From: JAJDAT01 sp964570665
Lineage (GTDB): Bacteria > Nitrospinota > Nitrospinia > Nitrospinales > JAJDAT01
DNA: 64,000 nucleotides
Reading direction: 5' to 3'
NCBI GenBank assembly: GCA_964570665.1
Contig: CAZMZH010000008.1
Location: forward strand, 1 to 64,000
Below are positions 26,640-35,989 of this stretch, in pieces; the stretch's first letter is position 1, and each line of letters starts with the position of its first letter. The notes under the pieces were generated by a model. The model was not told where the DNA came from, did no database searches, and saw only the letters and a list, made by a program, of their open reading frames with translations. The translations under genes and the position numbers were made by a program.

Positions 26640-28028
26640 ATGGAACAAAAGATGAAGTTTTATAATCGTAAGATTTTTAAAATTTTCTTCTCGTTTTTTT
26701 GTTTATTGGGAATTCAAGGGACTTCGGATTTTGTCTTTGCCGCTGATGTTTCGCGAGGACTATCTGTGTTAAGGGATATGGAAGCTGCCTTGGTGAGTTT
26801 AGCGGATAAAACGAGACCGGCAGTTGTTACCATCACTCCCTATATTAAATCAAATAATAAGCCATCTCGATCGGTTCGCAGAGTACGACCCACAAATACT
26901 GGAACTGGCGTAATCATTGATGGGCAAAAAGGCTTGATTGTAACGAATAGTCATGTTGTTAAGGATATGGCCTCGCCAGAAATTACTTTGATGGGCGGCA
27001 AAAAGTTTAAAGGCAAAGTGTTGGGCGCCGATGAAGAAACGGATTTAGCCGTAGTTCAAATAGAAACGGCAGATCGACTCCCAGAAGCCCATTTTGGCGA
27101 TTCTAGCAACTTACATGTTGGGCAATTTGTTATTGCGGTAGGTAACCCTTTTGGACTTGATAGTACAATGACATTTGGCATTGTCAGTGGGTTGAATCGT
27201 GAAAATATTAATATTTCGCGATACGAGGACTTTATTCAAACAGACGCATCTATTAATCCGGGGAATAGTGGCGGTCCTTTATTAAACATTGACGGCGAAA
27301 TTATTGGTATTAATACCGCAATTATTAATTATGCCCAAAATATTGGCTTTTCAATTCCAGCTAATATGGTTAAAGGAGTTGTAAAAGATTTAATTGAGGG
27401 TGGCGAGGTAAGGCGTGGTTGGTTAGGCGTCGGAATTGAGCCAGTAGATAAACAAGAAAAAGTAGTTGAAGACTTAGGTCGAGGTCAAGGCGTTTATATA
27501 AACGCTATTTTCGAAGGAGAACCGGCAGAGAAGGCAGGGTTAAAAGTTGGAGATATTATCTATAAAGTAGGTGGATCTTATGTTAAATCTCCTTCAACTA
27601 TGATCAGAGTCGTTGGCGGTATTACTCCTGGACAGTTAATTAACGTACATGTTGTCCGCGATGGCGAAAAAAAGGTTGTTCCCGTAACGATGGGAATGGC
27701 TAAAAAGAAAGAACGCGTTGCCATGCTCCCCAGAAATTCCATCCGGTCTCTGGGGTTAGCGGTGAGAGATTTAAATCAAGTATTACGAGATAAGTACAAT
27801 CTTTTTGATAAGGAGGGGGTGGTTGTAACAGAAATTTTTCCAAACGGGAGATCTGAAAACGCCGGTCTTGAAAAAGGCGATCTGATCACTGCGGTAAATG
27901 GTCAGTCAATTAAATTGCGTTTAGAATTTAAAAAAGTTGTGAGCGATTTAGTTTCTGATGATACGATTTTTTTGCTAATATTCCGTGGTAAAGAGTCTAT
28001 TCATATTACAATTGAAGGAAAAAATTAA
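26640..28028 (+). CDS. Periplasmic HtrA/DegP-family serine protease with two PDZ domains
   Basis: The ATG at 26640 gives a 462-residue protein (M5 and an upstream TTG are alternatives). A signal peptide ends about FVFA/ADVS. The trypsin-like domain has H105 (VTNSHVV), D135 (DEETDLAVV) and S210 (INPGNSGGPL), exactly the spacing known for DegP. Two PDZ domains follow (about 275-370 and 385-455), with SENAGLEKGDLITAVNG in the second. It degrades or refolds misfolded envelope proteins. It lies 86 bases upstream of the large multicopper oxidase, so joint expression, and quality control of that big secreted enzyme, is plausible but not shown. Confidence 0.93.
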   Translation: MEQKMKFYNRKIFKIFFSFFCLLGIQGTSDFVFAADVSRGLSVLRDMEAALVSLADKTRPAVVTITPYIKSNNKPSRSVRRVRPTNTGTGVIIDGQKGLIVTNSHVVKDMASPEITLMGGKKFKGKVLGADEETDLAVVQIETADRLPEAHFGDSSNLHVGQFVIAVGNPFGLDSTMTFGIVSGLNRENINISRYEDFIQTDASINPGNSGGPLLNIDGEIIGINTAIINYAQNIGFSIPANMVKGVVKDLIEGGEVRRGWLGVGIEPVDKQEKVVEDLGRGQGVYINAIFEGEPAEKAGLKVGDIIYKVGGSYVKSPSTMIRVVGGITPGQLINVHVVRDGEKKVVPVTMGMAKKKERVAMLPRNSIRSLGLAVRDLNQVLRDKYNLFDKEGVVVTEIFPNGRSENAGLEKGDLITAVNGQSIKLRLEFKKVVSDLVSDDTIFLLIFRGKESIHITIEGKN

Positions 28029-28114
28029 ACGTTTGGAAATATAGTTACCGTTATTTTTATGGTGGTTTTTGTTAAACCCCTTATTTTTTTAATGAATCGT
28101 TAAGGAGGGTAGTG

Positions 28115-31100
28115 ATGGTTTTTCGATTCTTGTGCGGACGGGGTTTCCCGATCGCGGCTCTGGGAATGGTTTTGTTCTTGGCGCTAGGAGTTTCAGGATC
28201 TTTTGCGGCCGATCAAGGTCATGAAGGACAGAAACACGTAGTGGCCTCGGCGGAACATCCAGAATGGTTAAATAAATTGGAAGGTCAAGTTGATCGCGAA
28301 GAAAATGAAAGCGGTCTTAATGGCAGTCGCCAAAGACTTGACAAAACATTCATGAAGTTGATGGGTAAGGTTAAGCAAGAGCTCAAAGAACATGCCGCTC
28401 CAGCGTCTTCGGGAGGTATGTATCACGATTCTTGGTCTGCTCATCAAATGGGACAGTCCTTTTTGCTTGGGCCAACCGAGGCTTCTGCCAAGGTATATAA
28501 AGGAGCCCATTGTTCCAGTTCTGCGCCGGTTAAACAATACGACATTTCGGCTATCAACGTAGAAATTACGTTGAACCAATGGGGAGACTATTACCCTGGT
28601 TATATGTATGTTTTGACCAGAAATGTTGAAGGCGTGCGAGCCGAAGAAGAAAAGAATGCCGCCGCTCGAGAAGACGAACTCGATCCAGGCGCGGTTACAA
28701 ATGGTCTACAAGGCGACTTGATTCAGCCATTAGTTATTCGCGGAAACCAAGGCGATTGTGTTCGTTTCAAGGTAAGAAATCAAGTTGAAGACGAAGATAT
28801 TGCCTTTCAAGTCAACGGTTCTGAAATAATAATTAGTTCCACAGGCCAACCGGCTACTGCCGCCACCCCAGGAGCTATTATTCCCGCTGAAGGAACACAA
28901 GATTTTGAATGGCAAATTCCGATTGACGAGATGGAAGGCGGTCGTATGATTCAAAGTCATGCTGGACGCGATCCTTCCTCTTTGGGACTTATCGGTACTT
29001 TCATTGTTGAGCCAAAAGGTTCTACTTACTTAAGCCCATTTGACGGTAAGCCTTTGGATAGCGGTTGGGAAATGATGATCGCTCAACCTAATAATAGGGA
29101 TTTTCGAGAGTTTATCCTTATGTATCATGAGGTTGGCGACGAATCTTTCAGACCATTGAACCGCCACGGCGAAATGATTCCACAACGGGATCCGCAAACG
29201 GACGCTTATCGTCCTTCTGCTCGCGCGATGAACTATCGCAGCGAACCGTTTGGTATCAATAACTTGGCGCAACAAGAAAGACATTTCCATTACGAGGATG
29301 AATCGTTAGCCTATAGTTCTTATACTTTTGGCGACGCTCCAACCACGATTCCAAGATCCTACATGGGCGATCCCGCTAAATTTCGATTGGTTCATGGCGG
29401 CGGCGAAGTGTTTCATTCCCATCATCCACACGGAGGTTCAATCCGTTGGTTGCGTTCCCCTAAACGGGAGCCAGGTCTGGAAAACATGATCACAGCCGCT
29501 TGGGATGGTCCTGTTAAATACCCTGTAGTAAGAACCACTTCCGACCGCGTTGACGTTAAGGTTATTGGACCTTCTGAAGTTGTCGATTTGGAGACCGAGT
29601 GTGGTTCCGGTTTGTGTCAGCATTTGGCGGGCGACTTTTTATTTCATTGCCATGTAGCGCATCATTATGTTGCCGGTATGTGGGGTTATTGGAGAGTTTA
29701 TAACGTGCTTCAATCAGGGAATTACCCTTTTGAAAGTACGGACGTAATGCCTCCTTTGGCTGAGTTGCCAGATAGAAAAGGCCGTATGCCTAATGGCGTT
29801 TCATCCGATCAATTGGTGAATAAAACCATGGATTGGTTTGGTAAAAAGTTTAATGTTGTTGGTAAAGACGGAACAAGCGATTGGACCACCGATACCCCAA
29901 CCGTTAACATCAGAGATTGGGTTAAGTACATGTTGCCTCCTCAAGGTCAACCGGGTCATACCGATGACGAGCGAGGACAAATCCTTTCTTATGACGGTTC
30001 CGTTTGGGATTACGGTTGGAAAGACAATCGAGCGTTATCTGAGCGCGAGTCTACTTTGCCAAATCCTAAGTATAAATCTCCGCATCCTGGAAAACGGCAT
30101 GCCATTCTTTTCGAGCCAAATAATGGTAAGTTAGCATGGCCTCACTTTAAGCCGCATTTTGGTAAGCGGATTCCTTTTGCAAGACATCATGGCGGCGCTC
30201 CTTGGTTAGAGCCGTTCCATATTCAACCTGATGACACCTATCCAAGTACCGAGCCTGGAAGTGGCGACGCAGGTCCTAATGTGGAAAACTCGACTCCTGC
30301 AAAACCTGGCGAACATGGTCGTTGGAGTTTATGTCCAGCTGGAGCGGGTAGGAAGCAATATGCCATCCATTTTATCAATACGCCTATCGAGTTGACTCCT
30401 CAAGTTGGGGACACCGCTCCGGTAATTGATAAATATGGTTTGATATATGTTTTAGAAGAAGAATTGGCTTTGAAAAAAGGCGATCCTAAGAAAGCTGAGC
30501 CTTTGGTTTATCGAGCCAATGTTTACGACTGCGTAGACGTAGTTCTTTCTAGTGAATGGAACGACGACGACTTTACGAACTTTCAAATGTCGAAAGTCAA
30601 CATCCATCCACATTTCTTCCAATTTGATAATCAGTCTTCGGACGGCGTTATCTCTGGATTTTCTTACGATCAATCAATGCGCTCTTATGTGCAGTTCGAT
30701 AAGAAAATGAAGAAAGATAAAGAAGGACATGAGCACCACGTTGGCATGCCTGTTCCTATGAACGCACATGTGGTACAGACAGCTAATGTTGGAGATACTT
30801 CTATTAAGATCGAGATGGCTAAACATTCGACTCCATTTCATGAAGGCGCCGACGTTATGATCGGTATTGAAACGGAAGCGAATAAAGAGTCTCGCTGGAT
30901 TAAAAGTATGGATCCTAAGCCTAAAACTGATCCGCACAACGGAGCTTTAGAGGGCGATGGTATTTTTACTTTGCATCTGACTCAGCCGTTGAAAAAAGCT
31001 CATCCTAAAGGCGAAATCGTTACCACTGAGTTTGTTCGGTATCGAATGTGGGTAGATGCCGATGTTGGATTGGTTTTCTGGCATGACCATGCTTTTGGCG

Positions 31101-33070
31101 CGACTACTTGGCCACATGGCGGTATCGGTTCGACTATTGTTGAGCCTTGGGGATCGACTTATCATGACCCTGTTACCGGTAAAGAAGTTCGATCTGGTCC
31201 TGTTGTTGATATTAGAGGAACCGAGCCGGTTGCTTACGCTCGAAGCGGAAGTTTCCGGGAAATCGTCGTTCAATTGCATGACACCGTGCCTCATACGGCG
31301 CAATTGATCAGCGCAGGTAATCCTCCAGGTATGAGTCGGGAAAATGCGATCGCCGCAGGGCAGTCCATTTCCTTCCAAATGCCTTCCAATATGATGGATT
31401 CAGCATTTCCATTGTTGAACGGCGGTACCCATACTACGGGTAGCGGATTCAACTTTCGAGCGGCATCGTTAGCGTCTCGAATAAAAGCTAATCCGGATGC
31501 AACTCAGTTGTTCTCAAGTAAAGCTCATGCTGATCCAACCACACCATTGATTCGCGCTTATGTTGGCGATAACGTGTTGTTCCGGTTGCTTCACGGCATG
31601 ATGAATGAAACTCATACCTTTGTTCTATCTGGTCATGGTTATCGACCTGAAAGATACGATCGTGATTCTCGCGTAACCAATACGATTCACATTGGCATTG
31701 CGGAACGGTATGATATGGCCACAACTGCTGGCGGTTACCAAGCTATGGCGGGAGACTATCTTTTCTATGATGGTCGTACTTCCAAACTTGGAGAAGGTAG
31801 TTGGGGTATTTTCCGGGTTTATGATAAGAAGCAAGACGATTTGAAATTGCTTCCGAACAATAAAGACTTCGCTAAAAAAGTGAAGACTAAAGTATGCCCG
31901 GCTGACGCTCCTGTCAAAAACTTCAGTGTCTCTGCCGTAAATAAAGGATTGAAGTTTAATCCAAATACGGAAGACGAAATTGAAGTTGATTTTGAGCGTA
32001 TGTTGTTAGCTGCAAACGAGGCGGGAGCTATTTACGTCCTCGATAATGAGATTAGTAAAGTTGCGGACGATGGTCATATGCCTCATCCGTTGACTTTAAG
32101 GGCGAATATCGGCGATTGTGTTAAGATTAAATTAACCAACCGCATGGAATCTGGAAACGCTTCGATACATGCAAATAACATTGCTTTCGATCCGTTGGAT
32201 TCTCAAGGTATTAACGTTGGTAATAACCCAGGCGATCAAACGGTTGCTCCTGGTAAAACCAAAACTTATACCTTCTTTGCCCACCCAGATTACAACTTGA
32301 ACGGAGCATTGCTCTGGGATTTTGGTAATCTCCTAGGAAATGTCCGTAACGGTTTGTATGGCGGAATCATTATTGGACCAAGAGGTTCTGTGTATCGCGA
32401 TCCAGAGACCGGGAAAGATATCACCCTCGGCAACTCTTGGAAAGCGGACGTAATTATCGATAAATCTTATCCTGAAAACCAACATTTCGAAAACCATCGA
32501 GATTTTGCGTTGTACTTCCAGGACGAAGATAACATTATCGGTACTTCGTTTATGCCTTACCTGCAAAACGTTGCTGGCCTAACTGGGGTTAATTACCGCT
32601 TAGAGCCTTGGACTTATCGCGAAGACGAAGGTTGTGAATTGGGTAATATTTTCACCGCCTGCGTAGCTGCAGATAAAGATCCTGCAACGCCTACGTTGAA
32701 GGCGCACGCTGGAGATAGAGTAATGATCAATGTCTTTGGCGCGCATAACGAGCAAAACCAAATGTTTAATTTGGATGGCCATCAATGGCGACGCCATATT
32801 AATCAAGAAGGTTCTGATATGATCGACGTTGAGCAATTTGGCGGCGGCGAATATATTCAGGCTTTCATTGCCGAAGGAGCTGGCGGGGCATACCATAACC
32901 CTGGCACTTACCTTTGGTTGAATGCTCGCACGCCTTATCAACAAGCGGGACAATGGGGTTATTTCAAAGTGTTACCTAAGGGAGATAATTCAATTCTTCC
33001 ATTGGGTAATGTGACTCCAAAAGGCGTAACAGCTTCTAAGGAAGAGCAAGAAAAACTATCTATGAGATAA
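28115..33070 (+). CDS. Giant six-domain secreted multicopper oxidase (MnxG/McoA-like)
   Basis: ATG 28115 lies six bases after AAGGAGG (28102-28108), better than GTG 28112. The 1651-residue product has a signal peptide ending SGSFA. Copper motifs: HSHHPHGG at 434, FHCHVAHHYVAGMWGYW with H511 (HCH...M, type 1 plus trinuclear ligands), HPHFFQF at about 831, FWHDHAFGATTWPHGG at 990, and HTFVLSGHGY at 1167. A motif [EG]P-x-GS-x-Y-x-[DS]P at 299, 1010 and 1421 marks three related units. Size and motifs resemble Mn(II)-oxidising MnxG and McoA proteins; laccases are only about 500 residues. The substrate (Mn, Fe, nitrite or organic) is inferred. Base composition is clearly more GC-rich than the neighbours, which fits high expression or transfer. 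Confidence 0.88.
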   Translation: MVFRFLCGRGFPIAALGMVLFLALGVSGSFAADQGHEGQKHVVASAEHPEWLNKLEGQVDREENESGLNGSRQRLDKTFMKLMGKVKQELKEHAAPASSGGMYHDSWSAHQMGQSFLLGPTEASAKVYKGAHCSSSAPVKQYDISAINVEITLNQWGDYYPGYMYVLTRNVEGVRAEEEKNAAAREDELDPGAVTNGLQGDLIQPLVIRGNQGDCVRFKVRNQVEDEDIAFQVNGSEIIISSTGQPATAATPGAIIPAEGTQDFEWQIPIDEMEGGRMIQSHAGRDPSSLGLIGTFIVEPKGSTYLSPFDGKPLDSGWEMMIAQPNNRDFREFILMYHEVGDESFRPLNRHGEMIPQRDPQTDAYRPSARAMNYRSEPFGINNLAQQERHFHYEDESLAYSSYTFGDAPTTIPRSYMGDPAKFRLVHGGGEVFHSHHPHGGSIRWLRSPKREPGLENMITAAWDGPVKYPVVRTTSDRVDVKVIGPSEVVDLETECGSGLCQHLAGDFLFHCHVAHHYVAGMWGYWRVYNVLQSGNYPFESTDVMPPLAELPDRKGRMPNGVSSDQLVNKTMDWFGKKFNVVGKDGTSDWTTDTPTVNIRDWVKYMLPPQGQPGHTDDERGQILSYDGSVWDYGWKDNRALSERESTLPNPKYKSPHPGKRHAILFEPNNGKLAWPHFKPHFGKRIPFARHHGGAPWLEPFHIQPDDTYPSTEPGSGDAGPNVENSTPAKPGEHGRWSLCPAGAGRKQYAIHFINTPIELTPQVGDTAPVIDKYGLIYVLEEELALKKGDPKKAEPLVYRANVYDCVDVVLSSEWNDDDFTNFQMSKVNIHPHFFQFDNQSSDGVISGFSYDQSMRSYVQFDKKMKKDKEGHEHHVGMPVPMNAHVVQTANVGDTSIKIEMAKHSTPFHEGADVMIGIETEANKESRWIKSMDPKPKTDPHNGALEGDGIFTLHLTQPLKKAHPKGEIVTTEFVRYRMWVDADVGLVFWHDHAFGATTWPHGGIGSTIVEPWGSTYHDPVTGKEVRSGPVVDIRGTEPVAYARSGSFREIVVQLHDTVPHTAQLISAGNPPGMSRENAIAAGQSISFQMPSNMMDSAFPLLNGGTHTTGSGFNFRAASLASRIKANPDATQLFSSKAHADPTTPLIRAYVGDNVLFRLLHGMMNETHTFVLSGHGYRPERYDRDSRVTNTIHIGIAERYDMATTAGGYQAMAGDYLFYDGRTSKLGEGSWGIFRVYDKKQDDLKLLPNNKDFAKKVKTKVCPADAPVKNFSVSAVNKGLKFNPNTEDEIEVDFERMLLAANEAGAIYVLDNEISKVADDGHMPHPLTLRANIGDCVKIKLTNRMESGNASIHANNIAFDPLDSQGINVGNNPGDQTVAPGKTKTYTFFAHPDYNLNGALLWDFGNLLGNVRNGLYGGIIIGPRGSVYRDPETGKDITLGNSWKADVIIDKSYPENQHFENHRDFALYFQDEDNIIGTSFMPYLQNVAGLTGVNYRLEPWTYREDEGCELGNIFTACVAADKDPATPTLKAHAGDRVMINVFGAHNEQNQMFNLDGHQWRRHINQEGSDMIDVEQFGGGEYIQAFIAEGAGGAYHNPGTYLWLNARTPYQQAGQWGYFKVLPKGDNSILPLGNVTPKGVTASKEEQEKLSMR

Positions 33071-33098
33071 GTTTTTCATGAAGTTTTATTGAAATATT

Positions 33099-33130
33099 GG
33101 GAGCTCCATTCTGTGGAGCTCCCATTTTTC
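33099..33130 (+). terminator. Rho-independent terminator of the multicopper oxidase gene
   Basis: Perfect 10-bp stem GGGAGCTCCA/TGGAGCTCCC with a five-base loop (33099-33123), followed by a T-run. It lies 29 bases after the stop codon. Confidence 0.9.
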
Positions 33131-33243
33131 TATTGTTTTCCAAGCAAATTTGGGTAAAATTACTACATTTCAAAAAATTCAGAGCGTTCAATTGCCCATT
33201 TTTAAATTTGGATCGTTAATCTTGTAAGGAGGATTTCGTTTAA

Positions 33244-34044
33244 ATGATTAAAAAAGTGTTCACCGGAGCGGTTGTTTTGACTGCCGCAGTAGCTTTAACG
33301 GCTTCGACCAGCTTTGCCAAGAAATATAAGTATGAAGGCGGCGCGGTTGCAAATGGCGGATCGGTTAGCGGAGTAGTGAGCTTTGCTGGCAAACCCCAAA
33401 CCATCAAGAAAGACTTGACCAAAGAAAAAAACAAAGAGTTTTGTTCTAAGCACCCTATGAATGAGGGTATGGTTCGAACGATTGAAAAAATTAAGTCTAA
33501 AGACGGTAAGTTAGAAGGAGCAGTTGTTTTCATCAAAGATCTCGCTAAAGGTAAAGAATGGAAGCCAGAAACTGTAAAAATTGATTTCAAAACCTGCGAT
33601 ATTTTTCCAAGAGTTTTTACCGTTCGCAAAACTAACAAAGGCGAAAAAGAAGGTAACTTGATGATTACCAATCAAGACACCGATACCTTGCACAATCCAC
33701 ATGGTTATGACGTTGCTGGCGCAAACCGTAAAACCCTATTCAATAAACCTTTGCCAAGTGTTGGCGCTGTCGCAGACGTTACCAAGAACTTAAAGCGTCT
33801 TAAAAAGAAGAAAAGTAAGCATTTCTTTTTGCAATGCGATCAGCATAACTTTATGGAAGCAGATGGTCGAATCGTTTGGAATCCATACTACCAAGTTACT
33901 GGCGCTGACGGAGCTTTCAGCTTGAAGGATGTTCCTGCTGGTAAATACAAAGTAGTTGCATGGCATCCTTACGCTGGGGAATCTTCTCAAGAAGTTACTG
34001 TAGCTGGTGGAGCAGACGCTAAAGCGGACTTTACGATTAAATAA
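33244..34044 (+). CDS. Secreted cupredoxin-like protein with carboxypeptidase-regulatory-type C-terminal domain
   Basis: The 266-residue product has a signal peptide ending SFA (about residue 25). The centre carries the type 1 copper pattern: H150 or H153 in DTDTLHNPHGYD, then C198-x2-H201-x2-M204 (CDQHNFM). The last 60 residues are a small beta-sandwich (DGAFSLKDVPAGKYKVVAWH) of the carboxypeptidase regulatory-like type, a known combination in secreted proteins. C67 and C118 may form a disulphide. AAGGAGG precedes the ATG by 11 bases. Its own terminator and the one before it make it a separate unit, yet the position directly after the multicopper oxidase suggests that it carries electrons for it. 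Confidence 0.8.
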   Translation: MIKKVFTGAVVLTAAVALTASTSFAKKYKYEGGAVANGGSVSGVVSFAGKPQTIKKDLTKEKNKEFCSKHPMNEGMVRTIEKIKSKDGKLEGAVVFIKDLAKGKEWKPETVKIDFKTCDIFPRVFTVRKTNKGEKEGNLMITNQDTDTLHNPHGYDVAGANRKTLFNKPLPSVGAVADVTKNLKRLKKKKSKHFFLQCDQHNFMEADGRIVWNPYYQVTGADGAFSLKDVPAGKYKVVAWHPYAGESSQEVTVAGGADAKADFTIK

Positions 34045-34063
34045 ATTTCGCGTTTCTTTAAAA

Positions 34064-34098
34064 ACGGTATCGGGTTTTACCCGGTACCGTTTTTTTTT
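34064..34098 (+). terminator. Rho-independent terminator after the cupredoxin-like gene
   Basis: Stem ACGGTA-t-CGGG / CCCG-g-TACCGT with loop tttta (34064-34090), followed by nine T. It lies 19 bases after the stop codon. Confidence 0.9.
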
Positions 34099-34429
34099 GC
34101 CTTTTTCAAACCCTTGTCAGCAAAGCCCATTGTCGAAAAAACGGACAATTCAGGAACTATTTCCCCATAAATACTCTCCTTCTTTTTATTAAAAATTTAT
34201 AAAATTTATCTATAAAATAAAAAGCTGGCAATTTTAAGTAAAAAGTCAAACTTCAAAAAAACAATAAATTTTATTTAATTTACTATTAATTATTTAAATT
34301 TATATGATTTTTTGTTATTCTTTCCATATTCGTAATTATTTGAAATAAAAGAATTTGGAAAGAATCGCGGGGTATTTTTTTAAAAAAGCTTTTCGATTCA
34401 TTTCTTTATGAGAAGAAGGTGAATAAGAG
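34099..34429. other. AT-rich intergenic region ahead of the exopolysaccharide cluster
   Basis: No gene or repeat is seen. Long A/T tracts around 34200-34320 probably include the promoter of the outer-membrane barrel gene, but no clear -35/-10 pair stands out. Confidence 0.4.
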
Positions 34430-35662
34430 ATGCTTTTTTTCGCTCGAAATATTTGTTTTTTTGTGGTCGTTGTTTTTCTATTTCCACATTTAGCCGAAGC
34501 GATTGGAAATATAAAGTTAGGAAGAGTTTCTATACATCCAGGTTTGGGTGTAAAGAGTAGATACAATAGCAACCTATTTTTACAGGCTGACGATAGTTTC
34601 GCGGACGGGACAAGCGAAGGAAGGAGCGAGGACTTTAGTTGGCTCAATATTCCCTTTCTAAATATTACAAAAGATAGAGAACGAGGAGAGTTGTTTGGAT
34701 TCACCGTCAACTATGTTGGTAGCGACGAACATTTTTTTGAATTGACCGATCAAGATTATTTTGAGCATGATTTAAAGGGAAGTTTTGAGTTTTCAGGGCC
34801 AGGGAATCGAACGCAATTGTTGGTAACGGGTCGTTTGTTTGATACTTTGCAACAAACGTCAAATGAGTTTGCGACTAATTTTAACCCTAGAGCTCAACGT
34901 TTAAACACACAAGCAGGAGCGGAATTAGTTCATTCTTTGACTCCTCTTTCGAAGCTTTCTTTTTATACGGCGATTAATAGTAATAGATTCGACGATATTT
35001 CCTTTCAAGGGGAAGACCGTAATAATTATTCAATTGGAGGTTCTTTCTTCTGGAAATTTTTAAAGTTAACGGCTATGGGACTAAAGTATGATTTTCAAAC
35101 TATCGATTACGCATCTTCCTTTACCATAAACGAAGATTCCGAAACTCATTCTACCGCTTTTGCTTTACGCTGGGACGCAACAGCTCTTATTAGCGGTGAA
35201 GCGTCCGTTGGATATAGCAACCGAAGGTTTAAAAAATCCGGCCTAACGCAGGGTACAGTTCAATATCAATTAGATTTGGAATATAAATTAACTGAAAGAT
35301 CTATTTTTAAATTATTGGGGCAAAGGAATGTTTTAGATTCCACGTTTAGTAATGTAGATGCGTTTGTTGTTACTAGCGTTAATTTAGATTGGTCTAAAGA
35401 ATGGAATTCCAAAGTCGAAACGAACCTAGGCGTAGGCTATCAAAATAGAGATTTTGGGGAAGTTGCGGCAGATATTTCTGGAGGAGGAGAGCTAAAAAAG
35501 CGAAATGACGATCAAATTACTCTGGGCGCTAACCTAACTTATAAAATTCAAGAATGGCTACAAGCTTCGGCGGATTATAAATTAAACAATACAACCTCTA
35601 ATTTTAAAGATACAGAGTTTGATTTAAATATAGCGTCATTAGCTCTAACAGTTATTTTTTGA
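34430..35662 (+). CDS. Outer-membrane beta-barrel protein of the exopolysaccharide locus
   Basis: The 410-residue protein has a signal peptide ending LAEA, many alternating-hydrophobic strands and a C-terminal aromatic residue (LALTVIF), the BAM recognition feature. It resembles the barrels that accompany Wzx/Wzy-type exopolysaccharide clusters (EpsL/VpsM-like), for which a role in export or anchoring of polymer is assumed. It opens the plus-strand cluster but is separated from the Wzc-like gene by 327 bases, so may have its own transcript. Confidence 0.75.
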   Translation: MLFFARNICFFVVVVFLFPHLAEAIGNIKLGRVSIHPGLGVKSRYNSNLFLQADDSFADGTSEGRSEDFSWLNIPFLNITKDRERGELFGFTVNYVGSDEHFFELTDQDYFEHDLKGSFEFSGPGNRTQLLVTGRLFDTLQQTSNEFATNFNPRAQRLNTQAGAELVHSLTPLSKLSFYTAINSNRFDDISFQGEDRNNYSIGGSFFWKFLKLTAMGLKYDFQTIDYASSFTINEDSETHSTAFALRWDATALISGEASVGYSNRRFKKSGLTQGTVQYQLDLEYKLTERSIFKLLGQRNVLDSTFSNVDAFVVTSVNLDWSKEWNSKVETNLGVGYQNRDFGEVAADISGGGELKKRNDDQITLGANLTYKIQEWLQASADYKLNNTTSNFKDTEFDLNIASLALTVIF

Positions 35663-35734
35663 ATTTAGTTACACTCTCCATAAAGTAGATATTTTTGCAT
35701 TCCAAAAGTGTTTTGCTGTGTTTCCTGCCTTTTT

Positions 35735-35763
35735 ATGTCACGAAAATGTATCACAAAAGTATA
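35735..35763 (+). promoter_or_regulatory. Possible Pho-box-like direct repeat upstream of the Wzc-like gene
   Basis: ATGTCAC (35735-35741), ATGTATC (35746-35752) and AAGTATA (35757-35763) recur every 11 bases with four-base AT-rich spacers. Only the first two units fit the Pho-box consensus reasonably. A palindrome ATATCTTTAAGATAT (35928-35942) lies nearer the gene. The remainder of 35663-35989 is AT-rich and otherwise blank. Confidence 0.35.
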
Positions 35764-35989
35764 CAGATAACTTTTTTTATTGTGTTAATTTAATAATATG
35801 ACTAATGATTATTTTTAGATCTAATTGATTTTATATTGTTTAGACAATAGTTCCGTATTGGAATTTTTAAAAAATGCGTTTAAATAATTTAAATGATAAT
35901 TTTTAAATGAAATAATTTATTGATTCAATATCTTTAAGATATGTATTTAAGTTATTTTTTAAAAGCGGCTTTGTTAGGGATTAGCGGCA

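Noticed and set aside
28268..32953. Several minus-strand and shifted frames of 60-140 codons inside the multicopper oxidase
   Set aside because: They lie fully inside a strongly supported gene and show no domains or ribosome binding sites.
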